Positions 1 to 7,478 of a stretch of 33,737 bases of DNA are shown in pieces. How positions within the stretch are numbered: position 1 is the stretch's first letter; each line of letters starts with the position of its first letter. Location: contig CAYONP010000067.1 in the NCBI GenBank assembly GCA_964405335.1, positions 1 through 33,737 of the forward strand, in the 5' to 3' direction. The DNA comes from CAYONP01 sp964405335 (GTDB lineage Bacteria; Armatimonadota; UBA10988). The notes under the pieces are model-generated. The model ran no database searches, had not been told where the DNA came from, and worked only from the letters and a program-made list of their open reading frames with translations. The position numbers were made by a program, and so were the translations under genes.

Positions 1-21
1 GAAGCGGGCTCGTCGGCATTC

Positions 22-46
22 GGGCGGGTCTGAGACCCGCCCCTAC
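22..46. repeat. REP-like palindrome (singleton A)
   Basis: A 9-bp stem (GGGCGGGTC at 22-30, GACCCGCCC at 34-42) with loop TGA is followed by the tail CTAC. The same end, GCCCCTAC, closes the hairpins at 7424-7447, 33517-33541 and 33611-33635, so this looks like one copy of a dispersed palindrome family whose inner stem sequence varies. It lies downstream of the minus-strand lipoprotein genes. Apart from this copy and the repeat at 149-251, I see no gene in 1-306, only a weak GGGAG/CTCCC inverted repeat around 81-97. Confidence 0.6.
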
Positions 47-148
47 CGCACTCTTCAACACACCCGGCCAACCGGCGCAGCGGGAGCTTCGCCCTCCCAG
101 GGCCGGTCGGCGACAGCGCCTGCAATTGCGTCTCAGCACACCCGAGCC

Positions 149-251
149 GTAGCGCCGGTTGGTAACCGGCACGAGCGCGTAGGCTGCGCAAGGTCCGGCA
201 CCCGCGATTGTGCCGCGCGGCGCGGTACTGCCGGCTGATAACCGGCGCTAC
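149..251. repeat. 103-nt REPIN-like inverted repeat
   Basis: A perfect 12-bp inverted repeat, GTAGCGCCGGTT at 149-160 and its complement at 240-251, bounds a 103-nt element. Each end is itself a small hairpin: GCCGGTT/AACCGGC at 154-170, and GCCGG/CCGGC at 230-246. Two REP hairpins in opposite orientation around a short core is the layout of a REP doublet (REPIN). The sequence differs from the GCCCCTAC-tailed family elsewhere in the window, so it is probably a second family. No transposase of the RAYT type is visible here. Confidence 0.55.
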
Positions 252-306
252 GATCGGCACGCAATGCGGTTGGTCTCGTCTCGGGGTGACTGCCGGCGTG
301 CCTGGG

Positions 307-900
307 CTACGGCGTCGCCGGCACGGCGGCGAGTAGGTCGCCAGCGGGTGTTGGCTCGCTGCCCGCCGCGTCGAGCGCGGTAACCACCAACAGGCTGCCG
401 TCGTCGGCCTCGCCGACGGCCACCTCGCCGGCCAGCTCACCCAGATAGCCCTCGGGCAGCAGGCCGCGCACCTCCCACCGGCTGCCTCGGCTCAGGTCGC
501 GGCGGAGCCAGTCGCGCGGGCCGGTGACCTTCACGCCGCGGAGCCGCAAGGCATGGTCGACCCGGTCGACCAGCCACTCGAAGCCGGGCCGGCCGACGGC
601 GAGTCCGAGCCGCCGCGCGGCCTCGGCGTCATAGCGGGCCAGTTCGAGCAGCGGCGCGGCGCGGTCGGCGGGGTGGTAACTCTCGATCACCTCGGCTTCG
701 AGCGGAATGGTCGGCGGCAGGGGCGAGGCGATCCACTCGTCTGGCAGCCAATCGGGCGCCGGCGTCACCGCGGGCTGGGCCGAGTCGTCGGTCAGTGGTG
801 GCTCGAGCCGGGCGCAGGCCGCCAAGGGCAGGAGTGCCAGCATGGCGAGCCGGGACAGCCCGGCCCGCCATGCGGCAACGGTGCGACAGAGCAGGTTCAC
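307..900 (-). CDS. Small lipoprotein of unknown function
   Basis: A 197-residue protein starting at GTG (898-900), which overlaps the stop of the upstream lipoprotein gene as GTGA, so the two are probably translationally coupled. The N-terminus is a lipoprotein signal with an arginine-containing head, a hydrophobic stretch, and the lipobox LAAC with Cys29 as the acylated residue. The mature part has a Pro-rich linker (about 35-66), then an alpha-helical-looking segment with several Arg/Leu pairs, and a hydrophobic C-terminal part. I do not recognise a family. It should sit on the periplasmic side of a membrane. It is the last gene of the minus-strand set and is followed by REP-like repeats. 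The lipoprotein call is fairly firm; the function is unknown. Confidence 0.75.
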   Translation of the reverse strand: MNLLCRTVAAWRAGLSRLAMLALLPLAACARLEPPLTDDSAQPAVTPAPDWLPDEWIASPLPPTIPLEAEVIESYHPADRAAPLLELARYDAEAARRLGLAVGRPGFEWLVDRVDHALRLRGVKVTGPRDWLRRDLSRGSRWEVRGLLPEGYLGELAGEVAVGEADDGSLLVVTALDAAGSEPTPAGDLLAAVPATP

Positions 901-1628
901 TCGCCCTCGGCCGGCGCGGCTTCCTCGCCGCCGGCGGCACCCTCGGCGGGCGCGGCCTCTTCGCCGCCCTCGGTCATCTCGCCCTCGGGCGCCTTGGGCT
1001 TGGCATAGAACTCGATTGACGAGGCGGCTTCCATGGCCGCGTCACGATCCTCGGCGTTGGCCGCCACGGCCATGCACAGGTAGAGGGTGTTGTGCTCGCT
1101 GAGCACCACACCGATGGCGCCGTGGGTGGCGTCGGGGAAGTTGGTGTCGCCGAGCTCGCCCTCGACGGTGGCGTACTTGCCCTCGCTCACGCCGGTGCCG
1201 GTCCACTCGGTGGCCTCGCCGACGGTCGCCTTGCCATCCTCGCTGGCGCTGGTGGTGACGTCGGTGAAGAACTTGTCCAGGCCCTGCTCGGCGGTCAGGT
1301 CAACCAGCTCGTCGGGCATGGCCATCAGGACCAGCAGGGGCAGCCCCTCGCCGGGACCGAAGGCGGTCGCGACCATGCCGGCACCGGGCTCCACGTCCAT
1401 GCCTGCCGGCACCGCCTGCTCAGTCCAGCCCTCGGGTAGCATGATCTTGATCCCGAGCGCCTCGAGGTCGGTCGCCTCGGCCACCGGCTCCGGCTCCGGC
1501 GGCGTGGGCATCGCCATCTCGGGACCGGGCGCGCCCGGCGGTGGTGGCGGCGGCAGTTCGTCTTCGGGCTTCTTCGCGCACGCCGCCAGTAGCAGCGCCG
1601 ACAGCAACAGCAGGCTCACACGCCTCAT
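897..1628 (-). CDS. Lipoprotein with PsbP/Mog1-like look, function unknown
   Basis: A 243-residue lipoprotein with a clear signal (MRRVSLLLLS, then LLLAAC; Cys17 acylated) and an AAGGAG ribosome binding site just upstream of ATG. Residues about 21-52 are a Pro-rich linker that may span away from the membrane. The globular part (about 55-205) begins with an 'I-LPEGW' motif and continues with beta-rich segments, a pattern seen in small periplasmic proteins that detect or bind ligands; the resemblance is by eye only. The C-terminus is acidic and low-complexity, with GGEEAAPAEG present twice in tandem, so this tail may vary in length between strains. The gene is followed by the second lipoprotein with a GTGA overlap. 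It sits 136 nt after the MFS gene and may or may not share its transcript. Confidence 0.75.
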   Translation of the reverse strand: MRRVSLLLLSALLLAACAKKPEDELPPPPPPGAPGPEMAMPTPPEPEPVAEATDLEALGIKIMLPEGWTEQAVPAGMDVEPGAGMVATAFGPGEGLPLLVLMAMPDELVDLTAEQGLDKFFTDVTTSASEDGKATVGEATEWTGTGVSEGKYATVEGELGDTNFPDATHGAIGVVLSEHNTLYLCMAVAANAEDRDAAMEAASSIEFYAKPKAPEGEMTEGGEEAAPAEGAAGGEEAAPAEGE

Positions 1629-1764
1629 GCTCGTCTCCTTGCTTCGTTCCGCAGGCCCAGCCCTGGTTCAGCCGGTGGGAGGTTCGGTGCGGCCCAGCGA
1701 CGGCGGCGCCTCCCCGCCCGGCCGCCTCCTGGCCAAGGTACGCGGCGGCGGCCGGAACGCGCCG

Positions 1765-3027
1765 CTAACTCTTGCCGGCCAGGTAGCGGTCGGCCCGCCG
1801 GCGCACCCCGCGCAGCGCCACGGCAGCCAGCAGCGAGACGAGCAGCAGGCCGCTCAACGCGGCATAAAGCCCGACAAACCCCTCGCGCGGCAACACCGCC
1901 GCGCTGCCCAGCCGGTCGACCCATCCGCCGACCAGCTTGGCCGCGAACGCGCCGGGCAGGCCGACGACCGCCAGCAGCACCGCCGCGGCGCGGCCGCGCA
2001 GCCGTGCGGGGACCGTCTCGGCAATCGCCGACTCGAGGATCGGGTAGCCGGCCAGCACGCAGACGCCGTGGGCGACCAGCACCACGCCGGCCGGCCCGGG
2101 CGCCAGCAGCGGGATGAGCGCCGCGAAGACCGCCCCGGCGATGGTCACCCCGGCCCACCAGACCAGCCGCGGGCCGCGATCGCTGAGCCAGGTGGCCAGC
2201 GGATTGGCGACCAGGGAGATGAGCCCTTTGGCGGCGATCAACGCCCCGGTCGCCTGCACGCCGAGGCCGTGCACCCGCTGCAAGAAGAGCGAGTTGAGCG
2301 CCTCGATGCCGGCCGAGCCGAAATCGCGCGGGATGAGCACCAGGCCGAGCAGGCCGATGCTGAAGATCACCCCGAGCGCCAGCGGGCGGCTCGGCCCGTT
2401 GCCCACCGGCGGCGGCTCCTCGGCCGCCGGCTCGGCGGTGAGCAGCAGGTAGAGCGCGGCGACGCCGAGCGCGACGATGCCGGCTTCGAGGATGGGGACG
2501 CGCCACGCCGCGCCAGACCACAGCGGCGCCTGCCAGCCGGCCTGCTCGGCCCGCCAGCCGGCGAACCGCGGGCCGAGCCAGAAGCCGACGCCGGCGCCAA
2601 TCGCGGCGATGCCGATGGCCTTGCCGACCGATCGCGGAAAGAGCGTGACCAGGTGCTTGGCCGCCACCGGGTGGTAGCCAGCCGAACCAACGCCGGCGAC
2701 GATCACCCAGAGCCGCGCGGCGGCCAGCGTCGGGGCGTGGGCCAGACCGATCAGGCCGAGACCTTGGAGCATCAGGCCGAGCCCGGCGATCGGCTTGCCG
2801 CCGACCTTATCGGCCAGCCAGCCGGCGCCCAGGCCGGCCAGCGCGAAGGTCACCGCCTGCCAGGTGATCAGTGCGGTCACCGGCTCGACGCCGGGCAGCC
2901 CGAAGTCGGCCTGGAGGCAGAGCAGCAGCGGCACGAGCAGGGTCAGCATGCCGTGGCACATCAGGTGCAGGATGGTCAGCGCGAGCAGGATGCGGAACTT
3001 GCCGCCGCGCGACCAGGCCCCGCTCAT
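1765..3027 (-). CDS. MFS transporter, Fsr-like
   Basis: A polytopic membrane protein of about 420 residues with repeated hydrophobic segments, consistent with the 12-helix major facilitator superfamily. The motif GSAGYHPVAAKHL in the first half, followed by small-residue helices ending in GPRFAG, resembles the fosmidomycin-resistance (Fsr) branch of proton-driven drug exporters; the substrate here is unknown. Another cytoplasmic loop, GWLADKVGGKP, matches the MFS loop 2-3 signature G-x-LaDr-x-GrkP. The start is the ATG at 3025-3027, which overlaps the MATE stop codon as ATGA. An in-frame upstream extension to 3243 only antisenses or overlaps MATE coding sequence and is not credible. Coupling to MATE suggests two exporters made together. 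Confidence 0.88.
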   Translation of the reverse strand: MSGAWSRGGKFRILLALTILHLMCHGMLTLLVPLLLCLQADFGLPGVEPVTALITWQAVTFALAGLGAGWLADKVGGKPIAGLGLMLQGLGLIGLAHAPTLAAARLWVIVAGVGSAGYHPVAAKHLVTLFPRSVGKAIGIAAIGAGVGFWLGPRFAGWRAEQAGWQAPLWSGAAWRVPILEAGIVALGVAALYLLLTAEPAAEEPPPVGNGPSRPLALGVIFSIGLLGLVLIPRDFGSAGIEALNSLFLQRVHGLGVQATGALIAAKGLISLVANPLATWLSDRGPRLVWWAGVTIAGAVFAALIPLLAPGPAGVVLVAHGVCVLAGYPILESAIAETVPARLRGRAAAVLLAVVGLPGAFAAKLVGGWVDRLGSAAVLPREGFVGLYAALSGLLLVSLLAAVALRGVRRRADRYLAGKS

Positions 3028-4376
3028 CGCAGCTCCTTGAGCTTCCAGCGGCCGAGCCGGAAGAGCATCGTCTGCGCAATGCCGCCGAGGAACGCCGTGG
3101 TGCCGATGGCGATCCAGACGCCCAACGGGCCGAGGCCGAAGTGCTGGGCGAACAGCCAGGCGAGCGGGATCCGCGACGGATAGACGACCAGATCGACGCA
3201 GGTCGGCGGCCAGGTCGAGCCGGCGCCGGCCTGGGCGTTCCACATCACCAGCTCATAGGCCATCGCCGCCTGGGCAATCGCCGCGACCCAGAGATACTGC
3301 GAGCCGTAGTAGATCACCGCCGGGTCGGGCTGGTCCATGTAGAAGCCGAGCACGTGCTTGGAAATCAGCGCCAGGCCGAACATGAACGGGGTGACCAGCC
3401 AGGCGAGCTGCGCCGCGACGGCGTTGCCGGCGCGCTCGGCCTCTTCGGGCCGGCCGGCGCCGAGGTTCTGACCGACCAGCGTCGAGGCGGCGGTGCCGAA
3501 GCCGACGCAGAGGAAGTGGGCGAACCCCTCGATGGTGTGGCCCAGCGTCAGCGCCGCCACGGGCGCGTCGCCGAACGGGGCGAGCACCTTGACCAGCACC
3601 ACATAGACCGAGCTGAACAGCACGCCCGCGCCGGCCAGCGGGTAGCCGATGCGGACAATCCGCAGCAGCCAGCTCCACTCGTACGGCACCGGCAGGTGGC
3701 GCCGGCGCGAGTGGTACTGCCAGCGCATCACCATCGCCTGGCAGATCTGGATGGTCACGTTGACCGTCGCCGCGCCGGCGACGCCCATGCGGGGGAACGG
3801 GCCGAGTCCGCAGACCAGCAGCGGGTCGAGGCAGAAGCTGAGCACCGGGCCGATGCAGAGCACCTTGAACGGCGTGACGGTGTCGCCCTCGGCGCGGAAG
3901 CAGCTCGCATAGGCCAGGCCGAGGTAGTTGACCGGCAGGCCGAGGAACAGAATGCGCAGGTAGCGCGTGGCCAGCTCGCGGACCTCGGGCGAGGTGTCTT
4001 GGAAGCCGAGGATGACCGGCGCGGCGAAGTAGCCGACGACGCCGACGATGAACCCGGCGGCGACCGCGAGCAGGAGGCCGTGCCGCACCGCGGCGGCGTG
4101 GTAGTAGCTGTCTCGCGAGCCGACCGCCCGAGCGACGGTGGCCTGGATGCCGGTGTTGAACAGCGACGCGGCCGAGTAGACCATCCAGAGCACGAAGCTG
4201 GCTGAGCCGACCGCGGCGAGGGCGGCGGTCCGTTCGGGCAGGTGGCCGACCCAGTATTGATCGACGTTGTGGCCGACCATGCGCAGGGCGAGGGCGGCGG
4301 CGGCCGGCACCGCGAGCCGCCAGATGGCACGCCGCAGGGGCTGATCGAGCAGGTTTTCGACGTCGCGCTCGGCCAC
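3024..4376 (-). CDS. MATE family efflux transporter
   Basis: A 450-residue polytopic protein of the MATE (multidrug and toxic compound extrusion) family, which exports cationic or aromatic compounds using a sodium or proton gradient. The N-terminus LRRAIWRLAVPAAAA followed by NVDQYWVGHL is the usual MATE opening (helix 1 'P' segment, then the D-x-x-x-VG motif). The repeated second half starts around residue 240, with VGQNLGAGRPEEAERAG as the typical loop after helix 7-8. Length matches the family. Translation starts at GTG (4374-4376), 27 nt after the response-regulator stop, and its own stop overlaps the start of the MFS gene. Operon with both neighbours is likely; the substrate cannot be read from sequence. 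Confidence 0.92.
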   Translation of the reverse strand: MAERDVENLLDQPLRRAIWRLAVPAAAALALRMVGHNVDQYWVGHLPERTAALAAVGSASFVLWMVYSAASLFNTGIQATVARAVGSRDSYYHAAAVRHGLLLAVAAGFIVGVVGYFAAPVILGFQDTSPEVRELATRYLRILFLGLPVNYLGLAYASCFRAEGDTVTPFKVLCIGPVLSFCLDPLLVCGLGPFPRMGVAGAATVNVTIQICQAMVMRWQYHSRRRHLPVPYEWSWLLRIVRIGYPLAGAGVLFSSVYVVLVKVLAPFGDAPVAALTLGHTIEGFAHFLCVGFGTAASTLVGQNLGAGRPEEAERAGNAVAAQLAWLVTPFMFGLALISKHVLGFYMDQPDPAVIYYGSQYLWVAAIAQAAMAYELVMWNAQAGAGSTWPPTCVDLVVYPSRIPLAWLFAQHFGLGPLGVWIAIGTTAFLGGIAQTMLFRLGRWKLKELR

Positions 4377-4403
4377 GCCCCGGGTACCACGCTTTCTGTG
4401 GAA

Positions 4404-4784
4404 TCAGGCGGCGGCACCGCCCCCGGAGAGTAACGAACGGACCCGCCCGTGGAGTTCCGCGACCAGGAACGGCTTTTCCAGGTAATCGTCGAACCCGGCC
4501 TGCTCGGCCCGCGGGCGGTAGGTCAGCTCATCGAGCGCCGAGAGGGCCATGACCGGCACCCGCGCGGTGTCGGGCCGGGCGCGGAGCTGCTCGCACAGCG
4601 CAAAGCCGTCGACCTCGGGCATCATCAGGTCAAGGATGCAGACCTCCGGCACCGCCGCCGCCACCTCCGCCAGCGCCTCGGCGGCGTTGGCCGCCTCGCG
4701 CACCTGGTGGCCGCGCAGCCGGAGCTGCATGCCGATCACCAGGCGGCAGTTGCGGTCGTCTTCGGCCAGGAGGATGTCGGCCAT
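4404..4784 (-). CDS. Stand-alone response regulator receiver protein
   Basis: A 126-residue CheY-like receiver domain with no output domain. Expected residues are all present: acidic pair Asp9/Asp10, phospho-acceptor Asp52 in ILDLMMPE, Ser82 in the switch position, and Lys104 in EKPF. The C-terminus ends in a short Gly/Ala tail. An AGAGGG sequence 5 nt before the ATG supports the start. No histidine kinase is present in the window, so the partner is elsewhere. It is the first gene of the minus-strand set and lies 27 nt before MATE, so it may be co-transcribed with the two exporters. The linkage of a single-domain receiver to exporter genes is unusual, but regulation of them is only an inference. 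Confidence 0.93.
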   Translation of the reverse strand: MADILLAEDDRNCRLVIGMQLRLRGHQVREAANAAEALAEVAAAVPEVCILDLMMPEVDGFALCEQLRARPDTARVPVMALSALDELTYRPRAEQAGFDDYLEKPFLVAELHGRVRSLLSGGGAAA

Positions 4785-4933
4785 GTCGGCCCTCTGGGGA
4801 TGGTCTACCCGACGGCCGCTGCGGTCGGCTTAAAGTCGTGAGTCGTTTCGGAGTCGACGGCGCGCCCGGCGCGCCGCGAAGGCACGTGACACCGCCGGCT
4901 TTGCGGAATCGTTGCCCCGCGGTTGCGCAAGAT

Positions 4934-4962
4934 TTGACACTTGCGGCCATCGGTCCTAGAGT
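4934..4962 (+). promoter_or_regulatory. Sigma-70-type promoter for the NlpC/P60 gene
   Basis: A perfect -35 hexamer TTGACA (4934-4939) is followed after exactly 17 nt by TAGAGT (4957-4962), four of six matches to the -10 consensus. Transcription would start near 4969, leaving a leader of about 55 nt before the GTG at 5023. It lies in the divergent gap between the response regulator and the LysM-NlpC gene. The rest of 4785-5022 shows no other obvious signal for the minus-strand set. Confidence 0.6.
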
Positions 4963-5022
4963 CATGCTGGCCTCGCGGCCCTGCCTTTCGGCGGGGGTGC
5001 TGAGCCCGGTGGAGAGCACACC

Positions 5023-6357
5023 GTGCCGTGTTCTGTCAGAGGGTCCCGGCGTTGGGGGGCGCCCGGCCTGCTGATCGTAGCGATCGCGGCGGTCGCCGCC
5101 GGCGCCGCCGATCGTCGCTACGTGGTTCAACCCGGTGACACCCCGCGCTCGGTGGCGGCCGCCCAGGGCGTCGGCCTGCCCGCCTTGCTGGCGGCCAACA
5201 GCCTGGCCGAAGAGACCCCGCTCGAGGCCGGCCGGGTGCTGTCCATCCCCGAGGCGCGACCGGCGGTCCACCGCGTGCAGGCGGGCGAGAACCTCTACCG
5301 GATCAGCCAGAAGTACCAGCTCAGCGTCGACGAGCTGGCGGCGGCCAACGGGATCGAGCCCGACACCATCCTGCAGATCGGCCAGGAGCTGAAGCTGCCC
5401 GGCGGCGCCGAGCCCGAGCCGGCGCTCGCGCCACCGGCCGATCGCCCCGAGGCGCGCCCGGCCGAGGTGCCACAGCCGACCACGCCGGCGGCGGCGCTGG
5501 CCGCGCCGGTCGGTCCGCCGAGGCCCGACGGCGGGCAGATCCCCGAGACCGTCTATGTCTGCGAATCGCGGGTCCACCTGCGCGCCGGGGCGAGCACCCA
5601 GGCGCAGAGCCTGAAGCTGGTCTCCTGGGGCACCGCGCTAACGGTGGTCGGCAAGGACGGCATGTGGTGGCAGGTCCGCCTGCCGGGCAGCGAGCGGAAT
5701 GCCTATGTCGCCGGCTGGGTGGTGCGCACCCAGCCGCTGGGCGGCGCGCCGGGCGGCGGCACGCGGTTGTGCTATGCCTATGTGGCGCAGCCGAAGGTCA
5801 ACATCCGCAGCGAGCCGAGCACCGAATCGCCGCGCATCGCCGTGGCCGACCAGGGCACCCGCATGGAGGTCATGGCGGCCGAGGGCGGCTGGCTGCGCGT
5901 CCGCTTCGAAAACGGCACCGAAGGCTGGCTGGCGCGGCCGCTGGCGCGCCTGCCGCGCGGCGCCAGCAGCGAGCAGGCCAGCGCCGACGGCCGCCGGCTG
6001 GCCGATACGGCGATGACCTACATCGGCACGCCCTATTCACGCGGCGGCGAGTCGCACGGCGGGGCCGACTGCTCCGGCCTGGTCTATGCCTCCACGCGCG
6101 AGCTGGGCATCAGCCTGCCGCGCAGCTCGCGGGCGATGTTTGGCCACGGCACGCCGATCGACCGCGGCGCGTTGCAGCCGGGCGATTTAGTCTTCTTTAG
6201 CAACACCTATCGGAGCGGAATCTCGCACGTGGGTGTCTATATCGGCAACAACGAGTTCGTGCACGCGGTCAAGCCCGGCGTGCGGGCCACGATCACCAGC
6301 CTCTCCGACGAGTACTATGCGCGTCACTACGCTGGGGCTCGCCGCGTCACCGACTGA
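5023..6357 (+). CDS. LysM-SH3-NlpC/P60 peptidoglycan hydrolase
   Basis: A 444-residue secreted cell-wall enzyme. In order: an N-terminal signal/anchor (about 14-29), two LysM repeats (about 33-76 and 83-126) that bind peptidoglycan, a Pro/Ala linker (about 128-172), two bacterial SH3 domains (about 178-235 and 252-308), and a C-terminal NlpC/P60 cysteine peptidase (about 322-443). The catalytic residues are visible: Cys350 in ADCSG, His402 in ISHVG, and a likely third polar residue His414. Such enzymes cut gamma-D-Glu-diaminopimelate or related stem-peptide bonds during wall turnover. The start is GTG with GGAGAG 6 nt upstream, behind the promoter at 4934-4962. The STN-domain gene follows after 11 nt, probably in the same operon. 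Confidence 0.95.
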   Translation: MPCSVRGSRRWGAPGLLIVAIAAVAAGAADRRYVVQPGDTPRSVAAAQGVGLPALLAANSLAEETPLEAGRVLSIPEARPAVHRVQAGENLYRISQKYQLSVDELAAANGIEPDTILQIGQELKLPGGAEPEPALAPPADRPEARPAEVPQPTTPAAALAAPVGPPRPDGGQIPETVYVCESRVHLRAGASTQAQSLKLVSWGTALTVVGKDGMWWQVRLPGSERNAYVAGWVVRTQPLGGAPGGGTRLCYAYVAQPKVNIRSEPSTESPRIAVADQGTRMEVMAAEGGWLRVRFENGTEGWLARPLARLPRGASSEQASADGRRLADTAMTYIGTPYSRGGESHGGADCSGLVYASTRELGISLPRSSRAMFGHGTPIDRGALQPGDLVFFSNTYRSGISHVGVYIGNNEFVHAVKPGVRATITSLSDEYYARHYAGARRVTD

Positions 6358-6368
6358 CGGGGCTTGCC

Positions 6369-7388
6369 ATGCTGTCGCGCCGCGCACTCGCTCCCATCGC
6401 CCTGCTGCTCGCCGTCGGCGCGCTGTTGGCCGACGGGCAGACCAAGGTCAGCATCGATATCGAGGACGGCGACGTCCGTCAGGTCATCCTCGCCCTCGCC
6501 CGGACCGCCGCGGTCGAGGTCGTGGTCCGGCCCGAGGTCCGCGGGCTGATCACGGTCAACATCCGCGAGATGCCGTTCGAGCAGGCGCTCGGCGTCGTCT
6601 CCGCGACCAGCGGCCACCGCTGGCGGCTGGTCAACGGCGTCTACCACGTCGGGCGATTCAGCGAGACTGGCGATGATGCACGGCCGCGGCACGAGACCAT
6701 CCCGGTCCGGCGCCATGACGCCCGCGCCCTGGCCCGCTCGCTCGGCTACCTCGACCTGGACTGCCTTGACCAAGCGGCGCCGGCGGTCGACCTGCGCCAC
6801 CTGCTGCCGCCCGGCCTGGCCGAGCCGCCGCGGCCGGCGGCCGACGGACGCGGGCTCGAGGTCCGCGGCACGGTGACGGCGATTGCCGACATGCGGCATC
6901 TGATTGGTTCGCTCGAGCGCGGCGGCGCGCTGATCACCTACGAGTGCTACCTCGCCTTCGCCACCCCGGCGGCGATCGACGCGCTGCCGGTGGCCTGGGC
7001 GCGGGGTGAGATGCAGTTCGGCGCCAGCCCGGGCCGCGAGCTGCGCTCGAGCTCGGGCGACTACTCGGTCCTGCTCGACCGCCTGCGCCGCGGCCTCGAC
7101 GGCATCACCGCCATCGCGCAGCCGCGGGCGACCGCGGGCGAGCTGTCGAGCGCCTCGGCCGAGGCCGACGGCGCCACGGTGGCGGTGATCGGGCGGCTCG
7201 AGGAGTCGCACCAGTTGCGGCTCTGGCTGCGCGCCGGCGCGCCGGCGCCGGGCGGCACGGTCGAGTTCGTGCTCGACGGCGCACTGCTGCCGCCCGAAGA
7301 GGGCATCGTGCTGGTCAGCGAGCCGGCCGGCGGCGGCGCCGGGCCGGTGCTGCTGGTCATGATGCCGCGGATCGACCTGGTCGAGTAG
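6369..7388 (+). CDS. STN/secretin-like exported protein
   Basis: A 339-residue protein with a signal peptide (about 1-22). Residues about 27-95 have the form of an STN / secretin N0 domain: a short beta strand, 'DGDVRQVILALA', then VTVN-like strands and EQALGVVS, as at the N-termini of PilQ-type secretins and TonB receptors. About 107-180 looks like one secretin N1-type repeat (IPVRRHDARALARSL and LEVRGT--IADMRHLIGSLE). The last third (about 185-339) is beta-rich and keeps faint resemblance to a secretin core (strand with 'AQPRATA'), but it is much too short for a gated outer-membrane ring. It is either a reduced secretin, an accessory protein, or a stand-alone STN protein. It lies 11 nt after the peptidoglycan hydrolase gene. 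Confidence 0.75.
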   Translation: MLSRRALAPIALLLAVGALLADGQTKVSIDIEDGDVRQVILALARTAAVEVVVRPEVRGLITVNIREMPFEQALGVVSATSGHRWRLVNGVYHVGRFSETGDDARPRHETIPVRRHDARALARSLGYLDLDCLDQAAPAVDLRHLLPPGLAEPPRPAADGRGLEVRGTVTAIADMRHLIGSLERGGALITYECYLAFATPAAIDALPVAWARGEMQFGASPGRELRSSSGDYSVLLDRLRRGLDGITAIAQPRATAGELSSASAEADGATVAVIGRLEESHQLRLWLRAGAPAPGGTVEFVLDGALLPPEEGIVLVSEPAGGGAGPVLLVMMPRIDLVE

Positions 7389-7423
7389 CCGCGCACCGCC
7401 GATGTCGTGACGATGCGGCCCAC

Positions 7424-7447
7424 GGGCGCATTGCGATGCGCCCCTAC
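7424..7447. repeat. REP-like palindrome (singleton B)
   Basis: An 8-bp stem GGGCGCAT (7424-7431) / ATGCGCCC (7436-7443) with loop TGCG is followed by the tail CTAC, the same GCCCCTAC end as the copies at 22-46 and 33465-33635. It lies between two convergent genes (stops at 7388 and 7479), where a hairpin could also help end transcription, but there is no T-tract on either side. Confidence 0.55.
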
Positions 7448-7478
7448 GACGAGCGTCGTCGATGCCCTCTGGCCGGCG

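Noticed and set aside
1087..3183. Long plus-strand open frame opposite the lipoprotein and MFS genes
   Set aside because: It runs antisense to two well-supported genes, has no recognisable domain, and is rich in Arg/Gln/Asp as expected from GC-rich antisense frames. Similar long antisense frames (for example 15806-18034, 20543-22954, 23427-25388 and 27691-29466 on the minus strand) were rejected for the same reason.
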